Below are positions 1 to 5,090 of a DNA stretch of 5,090 nucleotides, piece by piece. Numbering within the stretch: the first letter of the stretch is position 1; the number at the start of each line of letters is the position of its first letter. This DNA comes from Bacteroidota bacterium (GTDB lineage Bacteria > Bacteroidota > Bacteroidia > Chitinophagales > Chitinophagaceae): assembly GCA_023391895.1 (NCBI GenBank), contig JAEWAC010000199.1, positions 1 through 5,090 on the forward strand, in the 5' to 3' direction. The notes under the pieces were generated by a model that was not told the DNA's origin, ran no database searches, and was given only the letters and a program-made list of their open reading frames with translations. The translations under genes were made by a program, and so were the position numbers.

Positions 1-810
1 CCGTTATTGCTGGTCGTTATTTATCTGGCGGGCTTTTTTTTAGGCCGGCAGGCGGTAGAAGGCACCCTCTTTAGTCAGATACAACAACTGGTAGGTTCGG
101 AGGCCGCCGACCAGCTGCAGCAGATCATTAAAAACGCCTCTGTAAGCGGGCAGGGCACGGTGGCGGCCACGGTGGGTATTGTAGCGCTGGTAATTGGTGC
201 CACCTCGGTTTTTGCTGAAATCCAGGATTCCATCAACACCATATGGGGTTTAAACGCAAAACCCAAAAGCGGATGGCTCACCCTGCTGAAAAACCGTTTG
301 TTGTCGTTTGGTATTGTTGCCAGCCTGGGCTTTTTATTACTGGTTTCGCTGGCTGCTACCGCTATTATTGAAGGCCTGGGAGAAAGCCTCCGCAGGTTAT
401 TTCCCCAGGTGGCCGTGGTGGCGTTCTACCTCATCAACCTGTTGCTGACACTGGGCATTGCCACCTTGCTGTTTGCAGCCATTTTTAAAATTTTGCCCAC
501 TGCCAGATTGAAATGGAAGGACGTTTGGGCCGGGGCCATTCTTACCGCTTTTCTTTTTCTGATCGGCCGGTTTGCCATTTCACTGTACATCAGCAAAAGC
601 AATATCGGCAGTGCTTATGGGGCGGCCGGTTCGTTGGTGGTCTTGCTGGTATGGGTGTATTATTCTTCGCTGATCCTTTACCTGGGGGCTGAGTTTACCA
701 AAGTGTATAACATCAAGTACCGCAAGGGCATACGCTCCCATTACGATACAGCCCAGGTAAAAGAACCGGAGCACCGGCAAGATCCTCCCCATACATTATG
801 GAAACCCTAG
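1..810 (+). CDS. YihY/virulence factor BrkB family membrane protein, 5'-truncated by window edge
   Basis: The frame is open from base 1 and ends at TAG 808-810, so 269 codons are visible; the true start lies upstream. YihY/BrkB proteins are usually around 300 residues, so roughly 30-60 N-terminal residues are missing. Numbering from the first codon, the sequence opens inside a hydrophobic helix. It then shows about five more hydrophobic segments near residues 53-72, 99-123, 137-165, 174-198 and 208-230. Family hallmarks are visible: FAEIQDSINTIW (about 71-82), just after the second helix, and YGAAGS (about 206-211) leading into a helix that ends LGAEFTKVY with the conserved Glu. The C-terminal tail of about 35 residues is polar. 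The family sits in the inner membrane; its biochemical role is not settled, and the name BrkB comes from a Bordetella serum-resistance locus. E. coli YihY was once wrongly called RNase BN. No terminator hairpin follows. Family call is firm; function is unknown. Confidence 0.9.
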   Translation, partial: PLLLVVIYLAGFFLGRQAVEGTLFSQIQQLVGSEAADQLQQIIKNASVSGQGTVAATVGIVALVIGATSVFAEIQDSINTIWGLNAKPKSGWLTLLKNRLLSFGIVASLGFLLLVSLAATAIIEGLGESLRRLFPQVAVVAFYLINLLLTLGIATLLFAAIFKILPTARLKWKDVWAGAILTAFLFLIGRFAISLYISKSNIGSAYGAAGSLVVLLVWVYYSSLILYLGAEFTKVYNIKYRKGIRSHYDTAQVKEPEHRQDPPHTLWKP

Positions 811-1065
811 CAGCGCATAGTTGATCGTTATCAAGTGTGATATGGGTTTTTGAAAGAAATGGCCCATCACATCACCCGTTCCTTAGGTAAAAGGCATCAA
901 GTAATGGAGGTTTTGTTTAAGCCACCCATCCTTATACTGGCCTCAGTAATCAACAGGTTTTTCTTTGCTTTTACCACTTTTCTGCTTACACTAAAATGTA
1001 GCCAGCCTCGTTTCTCCATAGGTAGAAGTTTGGGAACTTTTTTACGCAGCTATTTAATTTTACAT

Positions 1066-2175
1066 ATGAGATTAAAACGTATACCCCTTATTATATTTTG
1101 CTTTTTTTTAATTTCTTTTTCTTATGGGCAAACACTGGAGCCGGGCTTTGATGCACAGGAATACCTGCAGGTTTTAGCCATTGCTTTTGGCAAAAATGAG
1201 GATGTACAGTACTCCAGCCCACCACCGGCTACCGCTTTTGCCAGGGCTTACCAATCGCACGTGGTGGGACTGGACAACCGCTGGGAACTATGGCTGCGCA
1301 ACGATGAGAAACAAGTCATCATCAGCATCAGGGGCACCGTAGCTACCACCACCAGCTGGCTGGCCAATGTGTATGCCGCGATGCAGCCTGCTACCGGAAC
1401 CATTACCCTCAATGACACGACCACTTTTCATTATAAGCTGGCCGATTATCCCAATGCCACGGTGCATTCCGGCTGGTTGATTTCATTAGGAGCCATGGCA
1501 GGAGATATAGAAGAAAAGATCAAAGACTATTACCGCAAAGGCGTCAAGGATTTTATTTTGTCAGGTCACAGCCAGGGCGGTGCCATTACTTACCTGCTAC
1601 GGTCTTACCTGTACTACCGCACCAAAGCGGGCGCCTTGCCGGCAGACATTACCTATAAAACCTATTGCAGCGCCGCACCCAAACCCGGCAATATGTATTA
1701 TGCATACGATTTTGACTTTATCAACCGCAATGGGTGGGCCTTTACCGTGGTGAATGCAGCGGATTGGGTGCCCGAATTGCCCTTCAGCATCCAGCAGTTA
1801 AGCGACCTGAATGCCCTGAATCCTTTTACCGACATTCAGGCTTCGCTGCGCAAGCAAAAGCCCATGGTACGCTTTTATGCCGGTATGGTGTATAAGAAAC
1901 TGGATCGTTCTACCCGCAAAGCCCAGCGCCGATACCAGAAATACCTGGGTAAAAAAGTCGGAAAGCAGGTAAAAAAGGCGTTGCCCAAAATGCACCCGCA
2001 GGAATTTGCTAATACCATGAACTATATGCGGGCCGGCACACCGGTGATCCTCATGCCCGACGCAGCCTATTTTGAAGACTTTCCGAATGATACCAAAAAG
2101 AGGGCAGGCATCTGGCGTCATCATTCCTACAATGCCTACGAAAGGTTGACTAAAGAATATTATTTGCCTGATTAA
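1066..2175 (+). CDS. Secreted class 3 (fungal-type) lipase-like alpha/beta hydrolase
   Basis: The product is 369 residues, predicted to hydrolyse ester bonds of lipids or related esters outside the cytoplasm; the substrate is unknown. The frame is open upstream to 850, but ATG 1066 is preferred because it begins a clean signal peptide (basic MRLKR, hydrophobic core, SYGQ cleavage region near residue 21). The upstream 72 codons look non-coding. Lipase_3 features appear in order: IISIRGT (RGT at 89-91, oxyanion-loop region), VHSGW (133-137), nucleophile elbow GHSQG with Ser169, DWVPELP with Asp233, and HSYNAY near the C-terminus with His353. These give a plausible Ser169-Asp233-His353 triad. 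Residues about 277-308, between the Asp and the His, form a strongly basic segment with 14 Lys/Arg in 32. A GAagTTTG sequence at 1025-1032 could be a -7 element, but no matching -33 element is seen. Neighbours are too distant to suggest an operon. The family call is strong; lipase versus other esterase is unresolved. Confidence 0.87.
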   Translation: MRLKRIPLIIFCFFLISFSYGQTLEPGFDAQEYLQVLAIAFGKNEDVQYSSPPPATAFARAYQSHVVGLDNRWELWLRNDEKQVIISIRGTVATTTSWLANVYAAMQPATGTITLNDTTTFHYKLADYPNATVHSGWLISLGAMAGDIEEKIKDYYRKGVKDFILSGHSQGGAITYLLRSYLYYRTKAGALPADITYKTYCSAAPKPGNMYYAYDFDFINRNGWAFTVVNAADWVPELPFSIQQLSDLNALNPFTDIQASLRKQKPMVRFYAGMVYKKLDRSTRKAQRRYQKYLGKKVGKQVKKALPKMHPQEFANTMNYMRAGTPVILMPDAAYFEDFPNDTKKRAGIWRHHSYNAYERLTKEYYLPD

Positions 2176-2480
2176 GTTTTGAGAAGAAGCTGCTGAAAGG
2201 GCAAAAACGCCGTTGTCCATAATGGTTTCTGCAGGCTCAAATGCAGTAGTATCAATGGTTTAGTGCAGTTGCAACTAGCTTTGCCGTCAATAAAAGCGGT
2301 TGAAGTTGTATTGCACATCACCAGATGCGCCTGTACATTTGCATCCAGATCAGTAAAACACTACCTACACCATCAATCTTTCAGGTAGAACTGCATTTTA
2401 ACTGGCTTTCTTTTGCTTGCCCCGCCACGATTGCTGCACATTGAGTATAGTAAAAATTTAAATTTTAATAAACGTTCGTT
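2176..2480. other. Intergenic region without a convincing gene
   Basis: This 305-bp gap separates the lipase-like gene from the small secreted protein gene. I see no RNA gene and no strong terminator after the lipase. The last 30 bases (2451-2480) are almost pure A/T and directly precede the next start. They include TAaaTTTt at 2459-2466, a five-of-six match to the Bacteroidota -7 element, but no properly spaced TTTG lies upstream and the implied leader would be very short. On the minus strand two short stop-bounded stretches (2398-2457 and 2172-2358) use coding-like codons but have no start; they may be chance or remnants of a decayed gene. Confidence 0.55.
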
Positions 2481-2903
2481 ATGAAAAATCTAAGTATGAT
2501 TAATTGGAACAAAATGTTCAGCACTATTTTAAAACCAACAGCCCTTGCTTTAGTATTGGTTTTGGCGTTCTCAAATGTTAAGGCTAATGATAAGATCAAG
2601 CCTGCCGAAGTTGAAATCAAATACATTGGAAAAACCAATGGTAACCCTATTTTCCAGATCAATTTTGAAAATGCGCAAGGTGACAATGTGTACCTGGCGT
2701 TGAGAGATGAATATGGCAACACCATCTTTGGCGACTTCGTGAAAGAAAAAGGTTACTCCAGAAAAATTCAGTTCGATAATGTTGATCTTTCCGACCTGAA
2801 ACTGACGCTGACCCTGCGTTCTAAAAACGGCACACACAAACAAAACTTCCAGATTAGCAAAAACGTGCAACTGGTAGAAAATGTAGAAGTAGCTAAAAAG
2901 TAA
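2481..2903 (+). CDS. Small secreted protein of unknown function
   Basis: The product is 140 residues. I do not recognise a named family. Residues 1-35 look like a Sec signal peptide with a long n-region: polar and basic up to Lys18, a hydrophobic stretch at about 20-30 (ALALVLVLAF), then a VKA-ND signal peptidase I-type site after Ala35. The mature part of about 105 residues alternates polar and hydrophobic residues, as in beta strands. It carries YLALRDEYGN followed by TIFGDF and KGYSRKIQFDN, a layout resembling small Ig-like or beta-sandwich secreted proteins common in Bacteroidota; that fold is inference. It is Lys- and Asn-rich, has no lipobox and no C-terminal sorting domain, so periplasm or secretion is most likely. 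ATG 2481 is the first start after an A/T-only leader; in-frame ATGs at 2496 and 2514 would shorten the n-region and remain possible. It is probably monocistronic: 305 bp upstream and a strong terminator 52 bp downstream. Confidence 0.8.
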   Translation: MKNLSMINWNKMFSTILKPTALALVLVLAFSNVKANDKIKPAEVEIKYIGKTNGNPIFQINFENAQGDNVYLALRDEYGNTIFGDFVKEKGYSRKIQFDNVDLSDLKLTLTLRSKNGTHKQNFQISKNVQLVENVEVAKK

Positions 2904-2954
2904 GTCAGCAACGTTAATGGGTTTTAAACTTTTTGACAAGCACATGAAAAACAG

Positions 2955-2979
2955 GCCCGGGAGTTTTCCCGGGCTTTTT
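2955..2979 (+). terminator. Strong intrinsic terminator of the small secreted protein gene
   Basis: A perfect 8-bp stem, GCCCGGGA (2955-2962) with TCCCGGGC (2967-2974), closes a GTTT loop and is followed at once by TTTTT (2975-2979), then GTTATT. It lies 52 bp after the TAA of the gene ending at 2903. Read on the minus strand the same stem is followed after two bases by TTTTT (from AAAAA at 2948-2952), so it may work in both directions, although no minus-strand gene needs it here. Confidence 0.92.
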
Positions 2980-3028
2980 GTTATTGGTGCATATGCAATC
3001 CATTTTCCAGCCGACCCTTTACAGAATC

Positions 3029-3078
3029 CCCAGGCATATGGGGTTTTGAAAAACTTTTAAAAACCCCATATGCCTGGG
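3029..3078. repeat. 19-bp perfect inverted repeat with 12-bp spacer
   Basis: The arms are 3029-3047 and 3060-3078, each reading CCCAGGCATATGGGGTTTT from its outer end inward, with spacer GAAAAACTTTTA. All 19 pairs match; the next outer pair (C3028 with T3079) does not. Each arm also contains the small palindrome CATATG. It begins 49 bp after the terminator and ends 97 bp before the DUF218 start. No T-run follows either arm, so a simple intrinsic terminator is unlikely. It could be a regulator-binding palindrome, an RNA hairpin or a small interspersed palindromic element. TTAC occurs on both sides (3019-3022, 3079-3082), but the left copy is not flush with the arm, so a target-site duplication is not supported. 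Confidence 0.9.
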
Positions 3079-3175
3079 TTACGGATGGCTGTAGTTATAT
3101 TTATACCTGTTTATCCAGATGCAGGAAAGTTGAATGCGTTTGATTCCAATTAATTCTATTTAAGTTGTTGAAGGT

Positions 3176-3826
3176 ATGGTAACAAAAGAAAGTATAGCAT
3201 TAGCCAAAAAGCTGTGGGATTATCATCATATGAATCACCAGCTCCAAAAAGCAGATTGTATATTAACCCTGGGAAGCCATGATTTACGGGTAGCCGAGCG
3301 GGCCGCTGAACTGTACTTACAAGGGTGGGCACCCCTGCTGGTTTTTTCAGGAGGCCTGGGCCGGCTCACAGAAGGGATGTGGAAAGAAGCCGAAGCCGAC
3401 CAGTTTGCAAAAATTGCCCTGGCGCAAGGCGTGCCGCAGGAGGCCTTTTTCATTGAAAACAGGTCTACCAATACCGGCGAAAACATCTTGTTTACCCAAC
3501 AGTTACTGCATCGGAACGGGCTGGACCCCCAACGTTTTATAGTGGTTCAAAAACCTTATATGGAGCGGCGGAGTTATGCCACCTTTAAAAAACACTGGCC
3601 CGAAAAAACCTTACTGGTTACTTCACCGCAAATCCCGTTTGAACAATACGCCACACCCGACATACCGCTGGAGCACGTCATTCAGATCATGGTTGGTGAT
3701 TTGCAGCGGATCAAGTTGTACCCGAAAAAAGGTTTTCAGATAGAGCAGGAGATACCGGACGATGTGTGGCAGGCCTTTGAACAACTGGTGGCCCTGGGTT
3801 TTGACCAGCACCTGGTCAGGGGTTAG
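3176..3826 (+). CDS. YdcF family protein (DUF218 domain)
   Basis: The product is 216 residues, and the DUF218 fold covers most of it. Visible signatures are ADCILTLGSHDLRVAERA (residues 26-43, with the typical small-residue loop after the first strand), PLLVFSGG (53-60) before a glycine loop, EAEADQFAKIA (71-81), ENRSTNTGENI (94-104, the family's most conserved motif) and QKPYMERRS (125-133). There is no signal peptide or membrane helix, so it resembles soluble YdcF, which binds S-adenosylmethionine in E. coli, rather than membrane-anchored SanA or ElyC, which act on envelope integrity. Enzymatic activity is not established for the family. ATG 3176 is the first suitable start; upstream TTTG (3139-3142), 18 bp, then TAagTTgt (3161-3168) is a weak promoter match that would leave almost no leader. 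The gene converges with the hemolysin III-like gene 30 bp downstream. The family is clear; the role is not. Confidence 0.92.
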   Translation: MVTKESIALAKKLWDYHHMNHQLQKADCILTLGSHDLRVAERAAELYLQGWAPLLVFSGGLGRLTEGMWKEAEADQFAKIALAQGVPQEAFFIENRSTNTGENILFTQQLLHRNGLDPQRFIVVQKPYMERRSYATFKKHWPEKTLLVTSPQIPFEQYATPDIPLEHVIQIMVGDLQRIKLYPKKGFQIEQEIPDDVWQAFEQLVALGFDQHLVRG

Positions 3827-3847
3827 GTAAATGTTTTTGACATTTGC
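3827..3847. terminator. Weak stem-loop between convergent genes
   Basis: GTAAATGT (3827-3834) can pair with ACATTTGC (3840-3847), one pair being G-T, around a TTTTG loop. It begins directly after the TAG of the DUF218 gene and lies 9 bp beyond the stop of the minus-strand gene at 3857, the usual place for a shared terminator. The stem is A/T-rich and no T-run follows on either strand, so it is at best a weak terminator. Confidence 0.3.
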
Positions 3848-3856
3848 AATGAGCTT

Positions 3857-4498
3857 TCAGGAAATAGACAGGTAAATAGCGGAATAGTGACAAATGGCCG
3901 CCACCAAAACAAACGAATGCCATACGGCATGGCTGTAGGTAAACTTTTCCCAAAGGTAAAATATCACGCCCAGGCTATACAACAGTCCGCCTCCAATAAT
4001 CAGATAAAGCACGATGGACGGAATAGGATCAAAAAAAGCCTGGCCGCCGGCCAGCATGCTCCAGCCCATCATTAAATATATAAGGGTGGACAGTGTGTCC
4101 CATTTACCGCAAAAAAAAAGCTTGAAAAACGTACCCATAAAAGCAAGCGTCCATAAAACAATCAGCAGCCCAATGCCGAAACTGTTGTGCTGGTAAACGA
4201 GCACCAAAGGCGTATAAGTGCCAGCAATCAAATAATAAATGCTGATATGGTCCAGGATCTTGAACGTCCGCTTTAACTTTTGGTGCCGAAAGCCGTGGTA
4301 TAAAGTAGAAAAGGTAAACACCATCAAAAAAGAAATCCCATACACACCGGCCCCAATCAGTTTAACCGAATTGTTTTCTTTAAGCGCCAGCAGCAGCAAA
4401 AAAGGAAGGCTGATGATGCCAAACACGATTCCCAATCCGTGCAAAATAGAATTGACCAGTTCCTGCTTGAAGTGCAGGTTGTTTTCGGAAGCAACCAT
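3857..4498 (-). CDS. Hemolysin III / PAQR family membrane protein (YqfA/TrhA-like)
   Basis: The product is 213 residues, the normal length for bacterial hemolysin III homologues. About seven hydrophobic helices fill the chain from residue 22 to 210. Conserved family residues are visible: NSILHGLG (16-23) at the first helix, FSTLYHGF with Ser64 and His68, LDHISIYYLIAGTYTP with Asp83 (82-97), and SHAVWH with His190 and His194. His68, Asp83, His190 and His194 correspond to the proposed metal site of PAQR-type proteins. The name comes from a Bacillus cereus haemolysin; most homologues are not shown to lyse cells, and E. coli YqfA has been linked to membrane energetics. The frame is open to an upstream ATG at 4579, but ATG 4498 matches family length, its product begins MVASENNLHFKQE just before helix 1, and a possible promoter lies between the two starts. 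It converges with the DUF218 gene and diverges from the lipoprotein gene. Confidence 0.93.
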   Translation of the reverse strand: MVASENNLHFKQELVNSILHGLGIVFGIISLPFLLLLALKENNSVKLIGAGVYGISFLMVFTFSTLYHGFRHQKLKRTFKILDHISIYYLIAGTYTPLVLVYQHNSFGIGLLIVLWTLAFMGTFFKLFFCGKWDTLSTLIYLMMGWSMLAGGQAFFDPIPSIVLYLIIGGGLLYSLGVIFYLWEKFTYSHAVWHSFVLVAAICHYSAIYLSIS

Positions 4499-4520
4499 AA
4501 AGAAAGAATGAAAAGGTGAG

Positions 4521-4549
4521 CAAAGCAGTCTTCCAACATCTACCTCAAA
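4521..4549 (-). promoter_or_regulatory. Candidate promoter of the hemolysin III-like gene
   Basis: Read on the minus strand, TTTG (4549-4546) is followed after 17 bp by CTgcTTTG (4528-4521), a four-of-six match to TAnnTTTG with the TTTG half intact. The spacing is close to the usual Bacteroidota value of about 19. Transcription would start about 15-20 bases before ATG 4498, a sensible leader, and would exclude the upstream start at 4579. It is a pattern match only. Confidence 0.35.
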
Positions 4550-4583
4550 TAAACTGCCACTTGTCCTGGGGCGAATCATTTTT

Positions 4584-4603
4584 ATATGGGGTTTTTAAAA
4601 ACC
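4584..4603. repeat. Copy of intergenic motif ATATGGGGTTTTTAAAA with palindromic core
   Basis: Bases 4584-4600 match exactly, over 17 bases, the minus strand of 3055-3071, the inner part of the right arm of the large inverted repeat. Bases 4590-4603 (GGTTTTTAAAAACC) are a perfect 14-bp palindrome. It lies 86 bp upstream of the preferred hemolysin III-like start, so it could be an operator for that gene or for both divergent genes. Function is inferred from position only. Confidence 0.6.
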
Positions 4604-4807
4604 TTTGTTCCAGAAGTATTTACTGAGCGGCTCTTTTCCCTTTCAAATGATGAGTGTAATGGATGAGCTTTACCGGCTTTGCAGAAGCCGGGTAATTTGA
4701 GCAACAATCAGGCTGACCGACAAACCTTAAATTCCCGCCCTGAAACAGAAAAAAAGCGCTCCTAAAACCTATACGTCAGGGATCCGTGAATACTGGTATA
4801 ATATAAT

Positions 4808-4815
4808 TAGATTTG
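4808..4815 (+). promoter_or_regulatory. Bacteroidota -7 promoter element of the lipoprotein gene
   Basis: TAgaTTTG at 4808-4815 is a perfect match to the TAnnTTTG element recognised by the Bacteroidota primary sigma factor. The -33 position, 19 bp upstream, reads CGTG (4785-4788) and matches TTTG in only two bases. Transcription would start near 4819-4822. This leaves almost no leader for ATG 4823 but about 15 bases for ATG 4835, which supports the later start. Two overlapping TATAAT strings (4797-4802, 4802-4807) just upstream resemble an E. coli -10 but are probably part of the A/T-rich context. Confidence 0.6.
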
Positions 4816-4834
4816 TATAACAATGTTTTTTATT

Positions 4835-5032
4835 ATGACAAGAACGATCCTGACCAAAAGTTTTTTTAGCTTCCTGTTAGGTGCGGTTGTTTTACTAAGC
4901 GCCTGCAATGATAACAGTGGAACATCCACCACCACTACCACTGGCGCTGACACTACCAAAACAGGAGTCGATTCCACCAATACCACCAACACCGACATGC
5001 CGAAGGAACCGGTTACTAACAGCCAGTACTGA
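4835..5032 (+). CDS. Very small Thr-rich lipoprotein
   Basis: The product is 65 residues. A lipoprotein signal peptide is clear: basic n-region (Arg3, Lys8), hydrophobic core at about 10-21, and lipobox L-S-A-C with Cys24 as the lipidated residue. The mature part is only 42 residues, with 14 Thr and 4 Ser, low complexity and no predicted fold. It contains DTT (39-41) and DST (46-48), both fitting the Bacteroidota O-glycosylation motif D-S/T followed by a small or hydrophobic residue. The residues after Cys (NDN) only weakly resemble an acidic or Lys-rich surface-export signal. ATG 4835 is preferred over the in-frame ATG 4823 because of the promoter position and the better n-region. The coding DNA is rich in ACC/ACT repeats (about 4925-4995), which could expand or contract by slippage. 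I do not recognise a family, and such short proteins have few alignable residues. It is likely an envelope-anchored, possibly glycosylated peptide; function is unknown. Confidence 0.75.
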   Translation: MTRTILTKSFFSFLLGAVVLLSACNDNSGTSTTTTTGADTTKTGVDSTNTTNTDMPKEPVTNSQY

Positions 5033-5055
5033 TGATGCACCTTGCAATAAATTAA

Positions 5056-5086
5056 ACAACCTCATCACCTGTTTTGATGCGGTTGT
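5056..5086 (+). terminator. Stem-loop downstream of the lipoprotein gene
   Basis: ACAACC (5056-5061) pairs with GGTTGT (5081-5086). After one mismatch (T5062/C5080), CATCA (5063-5067) pairs... with TGATG (5075-5079) around a 7-base loop, giving 11 pairs in total. It starts 24 bp after the lipoprotein stop, a typical terminator position. The bases that follow (ACAG, then the window end) show no T-run, so terminator function cannot be confirmed. Confidence 0.4.
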
Positions 5087-5090
5087 ACAG

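Larger units (their letters stand above)
4499..4834. other. Divergent intergenic region
   Basis: This is the stretch between the minus-strand hemolysin III-like start and the plus-strand lipoprotein start. It holds candidate promoters at each end, the palindromic motif at 4584-4603, and a 7-bp G/C-rich hairpin (CCGGCTT 4673-4679 with AAGCCGG 4685-4691, loop TGCAG) that lacks a T-run on either strand. I see no other gene. A 17-residue ORF at 4647-4700 is probably chance. Confidence 0.6.

Noticed and set aside
241..255. ATATGGGGTTTAAAC inside the BrkB-like gene, resembling the intergenic motif
   Set aside because: It encodes the conserved Ile-Trp-Gly-Leu-Asn of the family, so its sequence is explained by the protein and it is likely a coincidence.
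1029..1058. TTTG (1029-1032), 18 bp, TATTTAAT (1051-1058) as promoter of the lipase-like gene
   Set aside because: Only a partial -7 match, and transcription would begin at or after the start codon, leaving no leader.
850..1065. Open frame extending the lipase-like gene upstream by 72 codons
   Set aside because: The extension starts only with TTG, reads as low-quality sequence, and would bury the clear signal peptide that begins at ATG 1066.
1798..2220. 140-codon open frame on the minus strand
   Set aside because: It lies opposite the lipase-like gene, whose motifs are intact, and its translation shows no recognisable domain; it is an antisense shadow.
2571..2945. 124-codon open frame on the minus strand
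   Set aside because: It lies opposite the small secreted protein gene, which has the signal peptide, leader and terminator; the antisense frame has none of these.
2988..2997. Palindrome TGCATATGCA
   Set aside because: A 10-bp palindrome is common by chance and does not extend further.
3019..3082. TTAC on both sides of the large inverted repeat as a target-site duplication
   Set aside because: The left copy is separated from the arm by six bases while the right copy abuts it, and four bases is too short to be meaningful.
4647..4700. 17-residue ORF ending over a G/C-rich hairpin, resembling a leader peptide with attenuator
   Set aside because: The only good promoter for the downstream lipoprotein lies after it, the hairpin lacks a T-run, and nothing marks the ORF as translated.

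Overview
The window looks like chromosome from a Bacteroidota bacterium, most likely a Chitinophagaceae-type soil or water lineage. The clues are moderate GC, no Shine-Dalgarno sequences ahead of the starts, promoter-like elements of the Bacteroidota type (TAnnTTTG), a signal peptide ending in YGQ, and small secreted proteins or lipoproteins of the kind these genomes carry in number. This placement is inference from style, not from a marker gene. No rRNA, tRNA, CRISPR array, complete insertion sequence or phage gene is visible.

Layout, left to right. Bases 1-810 (+) hold the C-terminal five-sixths or so of a YihY/BrkB-family inner-membrane protein whose start lies outside the window. Bases 1066-2175 (+) encode a secreted class 3 (fungal-type) lipase-like hydrolase with a visible Ser-Asp-His triad and an unusual Lys/Arg-rich segment. 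Bases 2176-2480 contain no convincing gene. Bases 2481-2903 (+) encode a small secreted protein of unknown function, followed by a textbook intrinsic terminator at 2955-2979. A 19-bp perfect inverted repeat (3029-3078) lies between that terminator and a soluble YdcF-like DUF218 protein at 3176-3826 (+). A hemolysin III/PAQR-family seven-helix membrane protein on the minus strand (3857-4498) converges on it with a 30-bp gap. A roughly 330-bp divergent intergenic region leads to a very small Thr-rich lipoprotein at 4835-5032 (+), which has a perfect TAnnTTTG promoter element. A stem-loop lies at the right edge.

The genes do not form an obvious operon. Gaps are long (about 255, 305, 272 and 336 bp), the terminator isolates 2481-2903, and the last two genes diverge. 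The shared theme is the cell envelope: membrane proteins, a secreted hydrolase, a secreted small protein and a lipoprotein. No common pathway can be supported.

The most unusual non-coding signal is a short AT-flanked motif, ATATGGGGTTTTTAAAA. It occurs exactly once on each strand in two separate intergenic regions (3055-3071 minus and 4584-4600 plus). It forms part of the large inverted repeat and has a degenerate relative at 840-855. I found no evidence for a complete new defence or mobile system here.
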